Shown here: one piece after another, positions 37,376 through 45,540 of the stretch
How the letters are laid out: every line of letters starts with the position of its first letter
Position numbering within the stretch: position 1 is the first letter of the stretch
Origin: Chitinophaga polysaccharea
GTDB taxonomy: Bacteria; Bacteroidota; Bacteroidia; Chitinophagales; Chitinophagaceae
NCBI RefSeq assembly: GCF_902150045.1
Contig: NZ_CABFVU010000001.1
Coordinates: 2,542,001-2,606,000, forward strand
DNA length: 64,000 bases
Direction: 5' to 3'
Translations under genes and position numbers: made by a program
The notes under the pieces: model-generated
Database searches by the model: none
What the model saw: only the letters and a program-made list of their open reading frames with translations
What the model was told of the DNA's origin: nothing

Positions 37376-37760
37376 TTATCCGAATACCTTAAATTTTTCA
37401 AAAGCGTTCTTTTCCAATGCTTCGCGATGATCCGGTGGGCGATATTAATAAGGGCCTGTGCCCTGTGCCGGAGATTTTTCCCGGGTGGGCAACACCGTAC
37501 CCTGTAATTACATAGCGTACGTGCGCTCTGGTGGTAACCACGCTGACGCCAGGTTGCAGCTGCGATACAATGTGCGAAATGCCTTTGGAGGTAGTGGATG
37601 GAATGGCAATAATGGATTGCCTTCTTCGGAAAGAGCGGCTCACCGCATGAAATCCATTTGTCTGCCTACACCACTGTATTGCCTGAACCCAATTGAGTCA
37701 GCACATACCTGGCCAAAGATATCGATCTTTATAGCACTGATAGTTTCCAACAACATCGCG
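37376..37760 (-). pseudogene. 3' remnant of an acetyl-CoA hydrolase/transferase gene
   Basis: Minus-strand pieces in three frames match the C-terminus of the acetyl-CoA hydrolase (4-hydroxybutyrate CoA-transferase) family: 'GQVCADSIG..QYSGVG' and 'MDFMR', then 'IIAIPSTTSKGISHIV', 'GVSVVTTRAHVRYVITGYGVA' and, after a frame change, 'ALINIAHPDHREALEKNAFEKF' if one C is restored in 'CACCGG'. Only about the last 125 of ~430 residues remain; the N-terminal two-thirds are gone. Substitutions at usually fixed positions (TEYGVA to TGYGVA, GGQ to GRQ) point to true decay. The homology ends at an inverted repeat at 37744-37767. Confidence 0.75.
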
Positions 37761-37767
37761 TTGGAAA
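37744..37767. repeat. Inverted repeat at the truncation point
   Basis: TTTCCAAC and GTTGGAAA are perfect 8-bp arms around AACATCGC; a further TTGTTGG lies just outside. It is exactly where recognisable acetyl-CoA hydrolase sequence ends and the divergent GNAT gene begins. Confidence 0.6.
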
Positions 37768-37798
37768 TTGTTGGAGAAGCGGCAGTTAAATAACGGTT

Positions 37799-38290
37799 AT
37801 GGATACACTGATTACAGGAAAGCCACGGCTTCGGATGCCGTTGCGATCCGGGAATTATCGCAGGCCAGCTACAGTCAGTTTGCCACGGTGCTCTCCCCGG
37901 AGAGTTGGGGAAAATGCGGTAGGGATGACGATGCCGAACTGCAATTGCTCATGGATAATGCGGGCGACTTTTGTTTGTGATGCTGGCAGCGAACTGGTGA
38001 GAATAGTGTTCCTGGTTCCTTCGGAAAATCCAACCCCGATCTACCCGGCCGACTGGGCTTATATCTGCCGGCTGGCGGTGCATCCGGCTTTCCGTGGCAG
38101 GGCAATAGTCAACGCCTGATGGACATGTGTATTAAGGAAGGGAGCGGAGCATGTACCTGGGCTGCATACCAGTACTGTTATGCCGGATGCGCAACACCTG
38201 TACGGACGGCTTGGCTTTTTGCAGGTGAAGGAACTGGCGCCTCTGTCAGGACAGCAATACTGGCTGTACCGGCTGGATCTGCGACCATAG
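37799..38290 (+). pseudogene. GNAT acetyltransferase gene with several frameshifts
   Basis: Reading across frames gives a complete GNAT-fold protein: 'YRKATASDAVAIRELSQASYSQF', 'SPESWGK', 'FVCDAGSELVRIVFLVPSENPT', 'WAYICRLAVHPAFRGRG', '(Q)RLMDMCIKE' and 'LYGRLGFLQVKELAPLSGQQYWLYRLDL'. At least four single-base indels are needed: near the start, in TTTT at ~37972, in GGG at ~38096-38102 (acetyl-CoA loop) and in GGG at ~38140. The acetyl-CoA motif 'R-G-R-G' is interrupted, so no product of the family is made as the sequence stands. Confidence 0.7.
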
Positions 38291-38394
38291 TTATCCATTT
38301 TAGCTGTGCATGTTGATAAATTCATATAGGTGTTATGACCTACACCTAATTTTATTTCTATATATTAGCATCCTAAACCTGGTACACAACTTCT

Positions 38395-38907
38395 TTGCGT
38401 CGAGATCTGGCACATATAAGTGAGCAAATGCTTATTGAGCGGTTAGTAATAGGGGATTCTGCGGCAAAAGAGTTGTTATACGACCGATACGCCGGGGCTC
38501 TTTATAACATTACATTGCAGCTGGTGCCTGTAAAAGAACGGGCCAACGAAGTAGTTGTAAAAGTTTTTCACTGGTCGTTCCTCCATATCGGAACCTTCAG
38601 GACCTCGGGCCACCGGACATTGTTTACCTGGTTACTTCGTAAAACAAGAGAATTCGCCATTAAAGAAGCGCTGCCAGAAACCGCATTAACCGGTACTGAG
38701 CTGATGAAGCAGGAAGAAGGCATACTACAGCAGTTTTATCTGATACTGCCAGCCGATCAACAACAGGTGTTCCGGCTTAGTTATTTTAAAGGATTATCAA
38801 TCACAACGATAGCTCGCCTGCTGGCCCTGCCGGAGGCGCAAATAAATGAAATCCTGAAAGAAGCGATGAAGTCTTTCAGACAATTCTTAAAAAAGACTTG
38901 GAACTAA
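38395..38907 (+). CDS. Diverged ECF-type sigma factor
   Basis: A 170-residue protein with sigma-70 region 2 ('AKELLYDRYAGALYNITLQLV...TLFTWLLRKTREFAI') and region 4 ('LPADQQQVFRLSYFKGLSITTIARLLALPEAQINEILKEAMKSFRQFLKK'). Region 2.2, normally 'D(V/I)xQExF', here reads 'NEVVVKVF': the acidic residues that contact core polymerase are lost, so activity is doubtful. The start is a TTG (no ATG until residue 12). It overlaps the next gene, an anti-sigma-like protein, by 10 bp, so the pair are coupled. Confidence 0.75.
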   Translation: MRRDLAHISEQMLIERLVIGDSAAKELLYDRYAGALYNITLQLVPVKERANEVVVKVFHWSFLHIGTFRTSGHRTLFTWLLRKTREFAIKEALPETALTGTELMKQEEGILQQFYLILPADQQQVFRLSYFKGLSITTIARLLALPEAQINEILKEAMKSFRQFLKKTWN

Positions 38908-39371
38908 AGTTTTACATAGAAAGCGGTATTATCGAGTCCTTTGTGCTTGGCCTGGCTACTGAAGAAGAGGTGGAAGAGCTGCAGCACATGAGAAGGCTGT
39001 ATCCGGAACTGGATACAGAGGTCGAATTCGTTGAGCGCCGCCTGGAAAGAGCCGCGTTTGATGAGCCCGCTATGCCCCCGGTAGAAATACGTGAACGGGT
39101 ATTGCAAAAAATCAGGTGGGAGGAAGGGCATGGCCATTCAGATCCCTCTTCCAATTACACTTTCATCAATATTCAGCCGAAAGACGGCAACCATATCCTG
39201 GTTCACCGCTGGTGGAAGATCTTCTTTATTATCTTCTTTATCATGTCCAAGGTATTCCTTTTCCTCGCCATTTTTTATTATCTCAAGTACCGTATGTCGC
39301 AGGAGCAGCAACGTAGCGATAATCTTCACCAGATGATCCGGCAGGAACAAACACAAAGCCCTTTGTTATAA
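38898..39371 (+). CDS. Anti-sigma-like membrane protein
   Basis: A 157-residue protein with an N-terminal helical domain ('YIESGIIESFVLGLATEEEVEELQHMRRLYPELDTEVEFVERRLE') resembling the cytosolic sigma-binding domain of RskA-type anti-sigma factors, without zinc ligands, a transmembrane segment at about residues 105-128 and a short outside tail. TTG start; the start is supported because the paralogue at 39504 begins the same way ('YIESGIIE' a few residues in). It overlaps the sigma gene. Confidence 0.7.
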   Translation: MELKFYIESGIIESFVLGLATEEEVEELQHMRRLYPELDTEVEFVERRLERAAFDEPAMPPVEIRERVLQKIRWEEGHGHSDPSSNYTFINIQPKDGNHILVHRWWKIFFIIFFIMSKVFLFLAIFYYLKYRMSQEQQRSDNLHQMIRQEQTQSPLL

Positions 39372-39503
39372 TTTTCTATCCGGATTATCGTTATTTTAAA
39401 GATTTTACAATTTTGAGAATCCACCAGAAGGGAATGTAACGTATCTATAGACATATTATTTATTATTTATATCTTGTGCATCTGGTTAACATAAGCAGAC
39501 AGT

Positions 39504-40001
39504 TTGAATATCAGTAACTATATAGAAAGCGGCATTATTGAGCGTTATCTGCTGGGACTTGCCTCTCCTGAACAGGAAGACGAGTTACTGTACCTGCGTC
39601 GTATATACCCGTTGCTCGATCTGGAATTTACAGCAGCTGAGCTCCGGATAGAAAATAAACTGATGGAGGAAGGCCCCCTGCCGCCGGTAAAAATAAAGGA
39701 AGCGGTACTACAGCGGATTAAATTAGAAAAGGAGCCGAAGGAGAGGTACTGGAGCGGTTATAACCCATATGAACATACGAATTCCCATCACCATACATAT
39801 ATTCCCATCGACTCATTTTGGAACCGCCGGATAACTGTAAGCATCTGGTGGCGCTGTGCCTTTATTGCCCTGGCAGTAACAGCCATGGCGCTGGCAGCAA
39901 GTACCTGGCATTTCTGTCACCGCTCGCAAATGCTGGAAGAGATCCTTTTTGAGTTGAAAGTCCCTTCTGTAAACCAGCCGGCCTCATTACCCGCTAAGTA
40001 A
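39504..40001 (+). CDS. Anti-sigma-like membrane protein, paralogue of the preceding gene
   Basis: 165 residues, TTG start, sharing 'NYIESGIIERYLLGLASPEQEDELLYLRRIYPLLDLEF', 'PLPPVKIKEAVLQRIKLE' and one transmembrane helix (about 115-135) with the protein at 38898. The linker carries a His-rich patch ('HTNSHHHTY'). Tandem duplication after one sigma factor suggests either two regulators for one sigma or a relic of a second sigma gene. Role inferred from resemblance only. Confidence 0.68.
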   Translation: MNISNYIESGIIERYLLGLASPEQEDELLYLRRIYPLLDLEFTAAELRIENKLMEEGPLPPVKIKEAVLQRIKLEKEPKERYWSGYNPYEHTNSHHHTYIPIDSFWNRRITVSIWWRCAFIALAVTAMALAASTWHFCHRSQMLEEILFELKVPSVNQPASLPAK

Positions 40002-40127
40002 CGATACTTTCATTTGGTACGTTTATTGCAAATGCTGAAATTGCCCCTGTATTCCGGCTGTTATAAAACCTTATTTGATAGCTGCGTGTTGAATACATTG
40101 GCATTTAAACACACAAACTAATTTCCC

Positions 40128-40619
40128 ATGAGAAAATTTTCATTTGCAGCGTTACTGATGGCAATAGTTGCCGTTTTTGCATCTTCCTGCTCCCCAAAAC
40201 AAGGTGTTACCCAGGACATCAATAAAGGCGCCGTAAAAGGCAACTGGGTTTTAACCGATATTAAGTACGAAGGAATTCCTGATAACGCCAAAGTAACCGT
40301 ATTTGATGAAGCCAATGCCAAATGTTTTATTGGCAGCCAGTGGATCCTGCCGGATAACTATGCAATGGGTTCCTACACGCTTACTTCTACCGAAGATGGC
40401 TGCAGCGCAGTTACCCAGAAAATTGCCTGGTCGCTCACCAAAAGTGGCGGCGTGAGTATGTTTGGCTTTAAAAAGCTGTATAGTGGCGATAAAGCAAAGA
40501 ATGTAACTGAAGGCTATCGTATGGAAATCACCGGTGCTGGTAGCGTGATGACCTGGAGGGCAAATGTTAACTTTGAGAATAAAAGCGCAGCCATCATATA
40601 CACACTGCAACGCAAATAA
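40128..40619 (+). CDS. Lipocalin-like lipoprotein
   Basis: A 163-residue lipoprotein (signal ends 'FASSC') with a small beta-barrel domain: 'VKGNWVLTDIKYEGIP' start strand, 'CFIGSQWILPDNYAMGSYTL' and a C-terminal 'ANVNFENKSAAIIYTLQRK', the lipocalin-like pattern common in Bacteroidota. The ligand is unknown. Single gene followed by a strong terminator. Confidence 0.8.
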   Translation: MRKFSFAALLMAIVAVFASSCSPKQGVTQDINKGAVKGNWVLTDIKYEGIPDNAKVTVFDEANAKCFIGSQWILPDNYAMGSYTLTSTEDGCSAVTQKIAWSLTKSGGVSMFGFKKLYSGDKAKNVTEGYRMEITGAGSVMTWRANVNFENKSAAIIYTLQRK

Positions 40620-40644
40620 CTGCTATCAATCATAGTGTTAGCAT

Positions 40645-40689
40645 AAAAAGACAGCGGAGATCATGTTTTATGGTCTCCGCTGTCTTTTT
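40645..40689. terminator. Strong 16-bp-stem terminator
   Basis: AAAAAGACAGCGGAGA pairs perfectly with TCTCCGCTGTCTTTTT over a 13-nt loop. It ends the lipocalin-like transcript. Confidence 0.9.
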
Positions 40690-40726
40690 CAAAAGATGTA
40701 TATTTAGATCATTAAGTACAGGTACT

Positions 40727-41469
40727 ATGAGCACGCAGCAGTCCCAGATTCAGTTCCTGGCCCATGCAAGTTTCAGGATAACTACCCCGGAAGGTCATGT
40801 TATATTAATAGACCCCTGGTATACCAATAACCCTGCCTTGCCTCCTGGTTTAACAATCCCGGATAAAGTGGACCTGATCCTTATCACACATGGGCACCGC
40901 GATCACCTGGATAGTAAAATGGCAGATATCATACGAACAAAATCACCCAAAGTGATTGCCAATCCTATGGTACGGTTTTATTTACAGGAACAGGGAGTAC
41001 CGGAGCATGTGTTTGAACCGTTGAATGCCGGGGGACTGTATCTGTTATGAATATAAAAGTAACCATGACCAACGCCTTCCACTTTGCGCATATCAATCTG
41101 CCGGATGGCAAAATAGGCTACCCGCATACCAGCAACGGGTTTATTGTGCGGATGAGTGATGATATTTCTGTGTATTATTCCGGAGACACTTCTGTGTTTG
41201 GGGATATGGAACTGATTGGAGATATATATAAACCGGATATAGCCATCCTGCCAATTGGCGACCGCTTTACAATGGGACCGCTGGAAGCTGCATTTGCCGC
41301 ACGTCTGCTCAAAGTAAAACACCTGATCCCCTGGCATTATGGAACAATGCCAGCCCTCAGCGGCACGCCAGCCAGGTTACGGGAGCTGACGGAAGACCTG
41401 GACCGGCTTGAAATCCACGTGCTGCAACCTGGTGAGGTGTTGGGTACCGCCGTGGTAAAAGCCCATTAG
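40727..41469 (+). pseudogene. UPF0173-type MBL-fold metal-dependent hydrolase, frameshifted
   Basis: Metallo-beta-lactamase-fold hydrolase. The first part holds 'ITHGHRDHLD' (HxHxDH), the second 'TNAFHFAHI', 'VYYSGDTSVFGDM' and 'PWHYGTMPAL', so both halves are needed for the metal site. The frame breaks in five G's at 41030-41034: adding one base gives 'NAGGTVSVMNIKVTMTNAF', the expected join. As it stands the first ORF stops at 41050 and the second starts at ATG 41047 (ATGA overlap), so two separate chains could be made by coupling. A lost G, real or from sequencing, is the simplest explanation. Confidence 0.75.
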
Positions 41470-41495
41470 TGAACAATTGCCTTAAATTTCAAAAT

Positions 41496-42002
41496 ATGTT
41501 ACCCCTTAATACCGATCGATTACTTTTATATCCCTGCCGCCTGCCGCTGCTAACAGAGATATTCTTAAACCATCCGCATGCCCGCGAGGTACTGCAGGCA
41601 CATATACCGGAAAACTGGCCGCAACCCGACCTGAAAGAACAGCTGCCTCATTTTATTGAGTTGCTTCAGCACGACCCGCAGTCGTTTCCCTGGATGCTAT
41701 GGATCATTGTACATAAAGAAGACGCTGTGGTGATCGGGGATATCGGTTTTAAAGGCCGACCCGATAAAAACGGGGTGGTGGAAATTGGCTATACCCTGTT
41801 GCCTTCCTGGCGGAAAAAAGGATATATGCGCGAAGCCGCTACAACACTGGTAGAATGGGCCTTCCGGCAGCCGCATGTGAAAAAACTGATTGCTGAATGC
41901 GATGTTACCAACACGGCTTCTATGAAAGTGTTGCAACACCTTGGCATGGAAGAATTGAAATCGCCGGGGGAAATGCTGCACTGGCAGCTGCTGAATAAAT
42001 AA
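41496..42002 (+). CDS. GNAT-family N-acetyltransferase (RimJ-like)
   Basis: A 168-residue acetyltransferase of the RimJ/RimL type: 'LNTDRLLLYPC', 'VIGDIGFKGRPDKNGVVEIGYTLLPSWRKKGYMREAATTLVEWAF' (acetyl-CoA loop R-K-K-G-Y), 'CDVTNTASMKVLQHLGM'. ATG 41496 is preferred over the GTG at 41469, which overlaps the MBL stop. Intact, unlike the GNAT pseudogene at 37.8 kb. Substrate unknown. Confidence 0.9.
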   Translation: MLPLNTDRLLLYPCRLPLLTEIFLNHPHAREVLQAHIPENWPQPDLKEQLPHFIELLQHDPQSFPWMLWIIVHKEDAVVIGDIGFKGRPDKNGVVEIGYTLLPSWRKKGYMREAATTLVEWAFRQPHVKKLIAECDVTNTASMKVLQHLGMEELKSPGEMLHWQLLNK

Positions 42003-42018
42003 CGTAGGCACATTGCCG

Positions 42019-42912
42019 TTATTCCGCCATGTTCTGCCTGGCGAAACGGATAAAGAGCTGGCAAAGTTTATCCTGCAAACCCTGCAAATAAGTAAAGTGA
42101 AGCTTTCTCACCAACTTGAAATTCTTTACCGGCAATACTCTGAATTCTCCCAGCTCCAGTTCGCGCTGCACAGCCTGTGAAGAAATAAAGGCTGCACAGG
42201 GCGAATGATGCAGGTATGATTTGATGCTTTCTGTACTGCCCATATACATGGCCACGTTCAGATCGGTGATCTTTAATTTAAGGCGTTTCAGTTCCTCGGT
42301 AATTACTTCCAGCGTGCCGGACCCGTGTTCCCTCATTAACAGGGGAATGGTTTTAAGATCGGCCGGGGTAAGCGGCTCACCATTACCATACTGGTGCTTC
42401 ATATTGCCCACCAGTATAATTTCATCTTTCGCAAACTCCACGTATTTCAGCAACGGATTTTTAGAGCTGCCTTCAATAATACCCAGCTGTATACTTTTTT
42501 CAAATAACGCCTGTTCAATCTGTTCTGTATTTCCACTGGTAAGCGATGTTTTTACATCCGGGTACCGTTGGTTGAACTTCGCCAGCAGGGGAGGAATCAG
42601 GTATTGCGCAATAGTGGTACTGGCGCCTATAGGCAACAGGCCGCCCTGCATATGTTTCAGTTGATTTACATCGTATTCCAGGTTACGGTAATCGGTAAAA
42701 ATAATTTCTGCATGATGCATTACCAGTACGCCTGCACGGGTGAGCTTTATTTTATTACCGATCCTTTCAAACAGCGCCATGCCAAGCTGCTGCTCCAGTT
42801 CATGTATATGTTTGGTAACAGCTGGTTGTGAAATATATAATTCTTCTGCAGCTTTGGTGAAGCTGAGGCGTTTGGCGACGGTGTGAAATACCCTGAGTCT
42901 GAAATCGAACAT
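42019..42912 (-). CDS. LysR-family transcriptional regulator (CysB/YeiE-like)
   Basis: N-terminal winged helix 'MFDFRLRVFHTVAKRLSFTKAAEELYISQPAVTKHIHELEQQLG' and effector domain 'LPIGASTTIAQYLIPPLLAKFNQRYPDV'. 297 aa fits. It is last in the minus-strand operon with a TsdA-like cytochrome, DsrE-like protein and binding protein, and also has its own -7 box 12 nt upstream. By neighbourhood it probably senses a sulfur oxyanion or reduced sulfur; that is inference. Confidence 0.93.
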   Translation of the reverse strand: MFDFRLRVFHTVAKRLSFTKAAEELYISQPAVTKHIHELEQQLGMALFERIGNKIKLTRAGVLVMHHAEIIFTDYRNLEYDVNQLKHMQGGLLPIGASTTIAQYLIPPLLAKFNQRYPDVKTSLTSGNTEQIEQALFEKSIQLGIIEGSSKNPLLKYVEFAKDEIILVGNMKHQYGNGEPLTPADLKTIPLLMREHGSGTLEVITEELKRLKLKITDLNVAMYMGSTESIKSYLHHSPCAAFISSQAVQRELELGEFRVLPVKNFKLVRKLHFTYLQGLQDKLCQLFIRFARQNMAE

Positions 42913-42924
42913 GCACTAAAAATA

Positions 42925-42932
42925 CAAAAATA
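42925..42932 (-). promoter_or_regulatory. TATTTTTG -7 element for the LysR gene
   Basis: Minus-strand TAnnTTTG 12 nt upstream of the LysR ATG and 2 bp from the stop of the binding-protein gene; implies a leader of only a few nt. Confidence 0.5.
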
Positions 42933-42934
42933 CC

Positions 42935-43855
42935 TTACAACTCAGGCGGCGTAAAGCCAAAGTGTTTATAAATACTCTGCCCGGCAGGGCCAAGGAGATA
43001 ATTCATGAAATCCCTTGCAGCCCGCGGATGTGGTGCACTTTTCAATATGCCGGCCCAATAGGATGCCTTGATGTTTTCTTTTACGGGTATGTTCACTATG
43101 CCCACGGGGTGGTGGATCATTTGTTGGTAAAGCACCTCCGTAAGCCATACCGGCCCTGCGTCTGCCTGTTGCCTGAGAACGCGCAGCGGTGTTTCCCGGT
43201 GATGTATTTTAGTGAGATAGGTGCTTCCTCCGGCTACTTTATCTTTCATTATTACCTGTTGCAGCCTGGTACCGCCAGACTTTATATAAGCTTCCTCAAT
43301 GCGTTTGCCGATACCTTCCCAGGCAGGATTGGGCATACTTACCTGCACATCTTTACGGGCCAGGTCTGCGAGTCCTTTGATCTTTTTAGGGTTGCCCTGT
43401 TGCACCATAATGGCGAGTGTGTTACCGGCATAGTTTTTTACCACCGAGAAGCTGTCCCGCAGTTGATCTATACGGTTTTTCCCGGCAGTATAGATATCGG
43501 GTGTTACGGCTATACGAAGATTGCCCAGTACCAGTGATCCACTGATGATTTGCTGAGCCAGGATACCTGGTGGCAGCGTTTCTGCAAATATGCGCCGGTA
43601 CTGAGGGTAAGCTTTTTTAAAACCGGTAATCAGTGAATCAATTACCATAAACTGGTTACCGGCAAAGAAGATGACCAGCTGGGGATCTATAATATCGCCA
43701 TAAAGGTCGGGTACATTATCGATGCCTGGTACGGTAAAGGCTACACCCCCGGATGGGGGCGTGTTCCAGGGCGGATCAAAACGGAAGTCCTGGGCATGGA
43801 GCGCCCCTGCCAATAGGATGGTTACTATCAACACTGTAGTGAATTGTTTCATCAT
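42935..43855 (-). CDS. Periplasmic oxyanion-type substrate-binding protein
   Basis: Type II periplasmic binding fold with signal peptide ('AGALHA-QD') and 306 residues. 'VIFFAGNQFMVIDSLITGFKKAYPQYR', 'ISGSLVLGNLRIAVTPDIYTAGKNRI', 'GNTLAIMVQQGNPKKIKGLADLARKDVQVSMPNPAWEGIGKRIEEAY' match the ModA/sulfate-binding-protein class. No transporter permease is adjacent, so it may act as a sensor or donor rather than an importer component. It sits in a tight operon with DsrE-like, TsdA-like and LysR genes, so a sulfur oxyanion ligand is plausible; ligand specificity is inference. Confidence 0.78.
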   Translation of the reverse strand: MMKQFTTVLIVTILLAGALHAQDFRFDPPWNTPPSGGVAFTVPGIDNVPDLYGDIIDPQLVIFFAGNQFMVIDSLITGFKKAYPQYRRIFAETLPPGILAQQIISGSLVLGNLRIAVTPDIYTAGKNRIDQLRDSFSVVKNYAGNTLAIMVQQGNPKKIKGLADLARKDVQVSMPNPAWEGIGKRIEEAYIKSGGTRLQQVIMKDKVAGGSTYLTKIHHRETPLRVLRQQADAGPVWLTEVLYQQMIHHPVGIVNIPVKENIKASYWAGILKSAPHPRAARDFMNYLLGPAGQSIYKHFGFTPPEL

Positions 43856-43862
43856 TTATGAT

Positions 43863-44282
43863 TTATGGATGTACGTAACTCCAGCCTTCAGCCTGTTTTA
43901 TAATCAGCTCGCCATTGCCGCTGGGCGTGTATTGAATGAAGGGGAATAATTCTTCCTTTGAAATCTTTCTTTCCCGCAACGTGTTCTCACATTCTACCAG
44001 GATCACGCCTTTTGACTGTAGTTCCTGTAGCAGTGATTCATAGGGATGATCTTTTTTATAGGCGGTTACACCACCGCCATGGGCTACCAGCTCAATGGTT
44101 ACTTTGCTTTGCAGGCGCGGATCTTCCAGGGCATTTTTAATATTGCGGAGGGTATTGCGGATCACTTTATCATCATCACTGTTCAACTGGTAAATGGCCC
44201 TGTATTTGGTTTTGTGCTGGCTCATGGCATATTGCGCCGTTAACATGGTAAAGAGGCAAAGCAGCAGTGTTATTTTTTTCAT
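43863..44282 (-). CDS. Exported DsrE-superfamily protein
   Basis: A 139-residue protein with signal peptide ('YAMS-QH') and the DsrE/DsrF-like fold: 'YRAIYQLNSDDDKVIRNTLRNIKNALEDPRLQSKVTIELVAHGGGVTAYKK', 'LLQELQSKGVILVECENTLRERKISKEELFPFIQYTPSGNGELIIKQAEGW'. Many DsrE-like proteins carry sulfur on a Cys; here the one Cys ('VECENT') is at the usual position. Only 17 bp separate it from the upstream cytochrome gene and 7 bp from the binding-protein gene. Confidence 0.85.
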   Translation of the reverse strand: MKKITLLLCLFTMLTAQYAMSQHKTKYRAIYQLNSDDDKVIRNTLRNIKNALEDPRLQSKVTIELVAHGGGVTAYKKDHPYESLLQELQSKGVILVECENTLRERKISKEELFPFIQYTPSGNGELIIKQAEGWSYVHP

Positions 44283-44299
44283 GGTGTACGTTTTTGATT

Positions 44300-45295
44300 T
44301 TATTTATGTTGCATGGGTTTAAATGGCCCGTATTTATGCTGCTCTGCTGAAAAAGCATCTGCATAAGGCCCAAAAGGAAAGTCGACAGGTTTCTTTGTAA
44401 TATCCTGCCAGTCGGCCGACTGATCTTTATGTGGCCGGGGTTGTGAGTTGATGAATGCAGCTACATCCCAGGCTTCTTCATCGGAAAGAACCGTTGAGTT
44501 ATAGTCTACGCCAAAAGGCATGTTATATTTCACATAGGCGGCGAAGTTAGACAGGCGATAAAGCCCTGCGGCATCGTTATAGCTTTGTGGTCCCCACAGG
44601 GGAGGATAAATAAAAGCAATGCCATCGGCACTTTTTACCCCTTCGCCATTGGCGCCATGGCAATGCCGGCATTGCTGGGTATAGATACGAATGCCTTTCT
44701 TCGGATCGGCTGCACGTTGCAAATAGGGCAGTTTCCGCAGGCCGCTGCCATCGGGTTTTTCATGAGGCATAACCTCACTTCCCAGCCATTCTATGTAAGA
44801 CCTGATGGCCACCATTTCCCTGCTGTTGCTATCGGGTGCTACGCCATTCAGACTGCGCTCAAAGCAATCACTGATGCGTTTGTTCAATGTTTCCGAACTG
44901 TTGGACCTGGCTCTGAATTTAGGATATGATGCGGCGGTAAAACTATAGTTATTCCCATAAAGCTTTGTACCCGCCTGCAGGTGGCAGTTCTGGCAGTTCA
45001 TCCCGTTGGTAATTTGCAGTACACTTCCTTTGGGGCCCAGGTACCGTGCTGTTTCCCGGATCAGTGTTTGTCCGTAAACGATGGCTGCGGCTTTTTCGCC
45101 GGGAGGAAGGGTGGTCACCGCCGGAGGGCGCCAGCCCTTTGCAGGAGCGGCCTGCAAAGCCGGTGCTGTTCCCGGAACCAGGTAACGGGTCCACAGGAAA
45201 AATGTTTCAAGAGCTACCAGCATCGTTAATATCAACATACATGCAAGTGACCCGGAAAGGATCCGTTTATAACGTTGGATTTTATTGGTTTTCAT
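44300..45295 (-). CDS. Dihaem cytochrome c, TsdA (thiosulfate dehydrogenase)-like
   Basis: Exported or membrane-anchored dihaem cytochrome (TM helix ~13-37). Haem 1 motif CQNCH at residues ~101-105, haem 2 CRHCH at ~209-213. Between them 'RISDCFERSLNG' contains Cys144, at the place of the Cys that ligates haem 1 in TsdA (family knowledge), and 'YNMPFG' gives a Met candidate for haem 2. 'NCHLQAGT', 'YPKFRAR' and 'LNKRISDC' match TsdA order. Thiosulfate to tetrathionate oxidation is the best guess. ATG 45295 is used; an upstream ATG at 45340 is in frame but unlikely. Length 331 aa fits. Confidence 0.82.
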   Translation of the reverse strand: MKTNKIQRYKRILSGSLACMLILTMLVALETFFLWTRYLVPGTAPALQAAPAKGWRPPAVTTLPPGEKAAAIVYGQTLIRETARYLGPKGSVLQITNGMNCQNCHLQAGTKLYGNNYSFTAASYPKFRARSNSSETLNKRISDCFERSLNGVAPDSNSREMVAIRSYIEWLGSEVMPHEKPDGSGLRKLPYLQRAADPKKGIRIYTQQCRHCHGANGEGVKSADGIAFIYPPLWGPQSYNDAAGLYRLSNFAAYVKYNMPFGVDYNSTVLSDEEAWDVAAFINSQPRPHKDQSADWQDITKKPVDFPFGPYADAFSAEQHKYGPFKPMQHK

Positions 45296-45540
45296 TAAAA
45301 TTACAGGTTGGTGGATTACGCTACAAAAATAGAAAGCCACCAGTGCGAAGTCAAATAACTAATAACTATCGGTGATAACAAATGGTTATTGACAATAAAT
45401 AAAAAACGTGAACGATAAAAGTAGAAAATTTGAACTGAAAAAGAAAAGGACGGTTAAATAGCGGGGAATTTTGAAGAGATCGGAGGATGGCCGCTTCGCC
45501 TGTAACCCCCACTGTGACTTGAAAAGAAGGGGTAACTGGA
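45296..45540. other. Non-coding stretch upstream of the cytochrome gene
   Basis: Contains the presumed minus-strand promoter region of the cytochrome operon, but I see no clear TAnnTTTG on that strand. Overlapping short frames on both strands have no features of a gene. Confidence 0.3.

Noticed and set aside
37398..37643. 81-residue minus-strand ORF as an independent small gene
   Set aside because: Its translation is one frame piece of the acetyl-CoA hydrolase C-terminus; adjoining pieces continue in other frames.
38395..40001. Whole sigma/anti-sigma cluster as a mobile element
   Set aside because: No transposase, integrase, terminal repeats or target-site duplication is visible.
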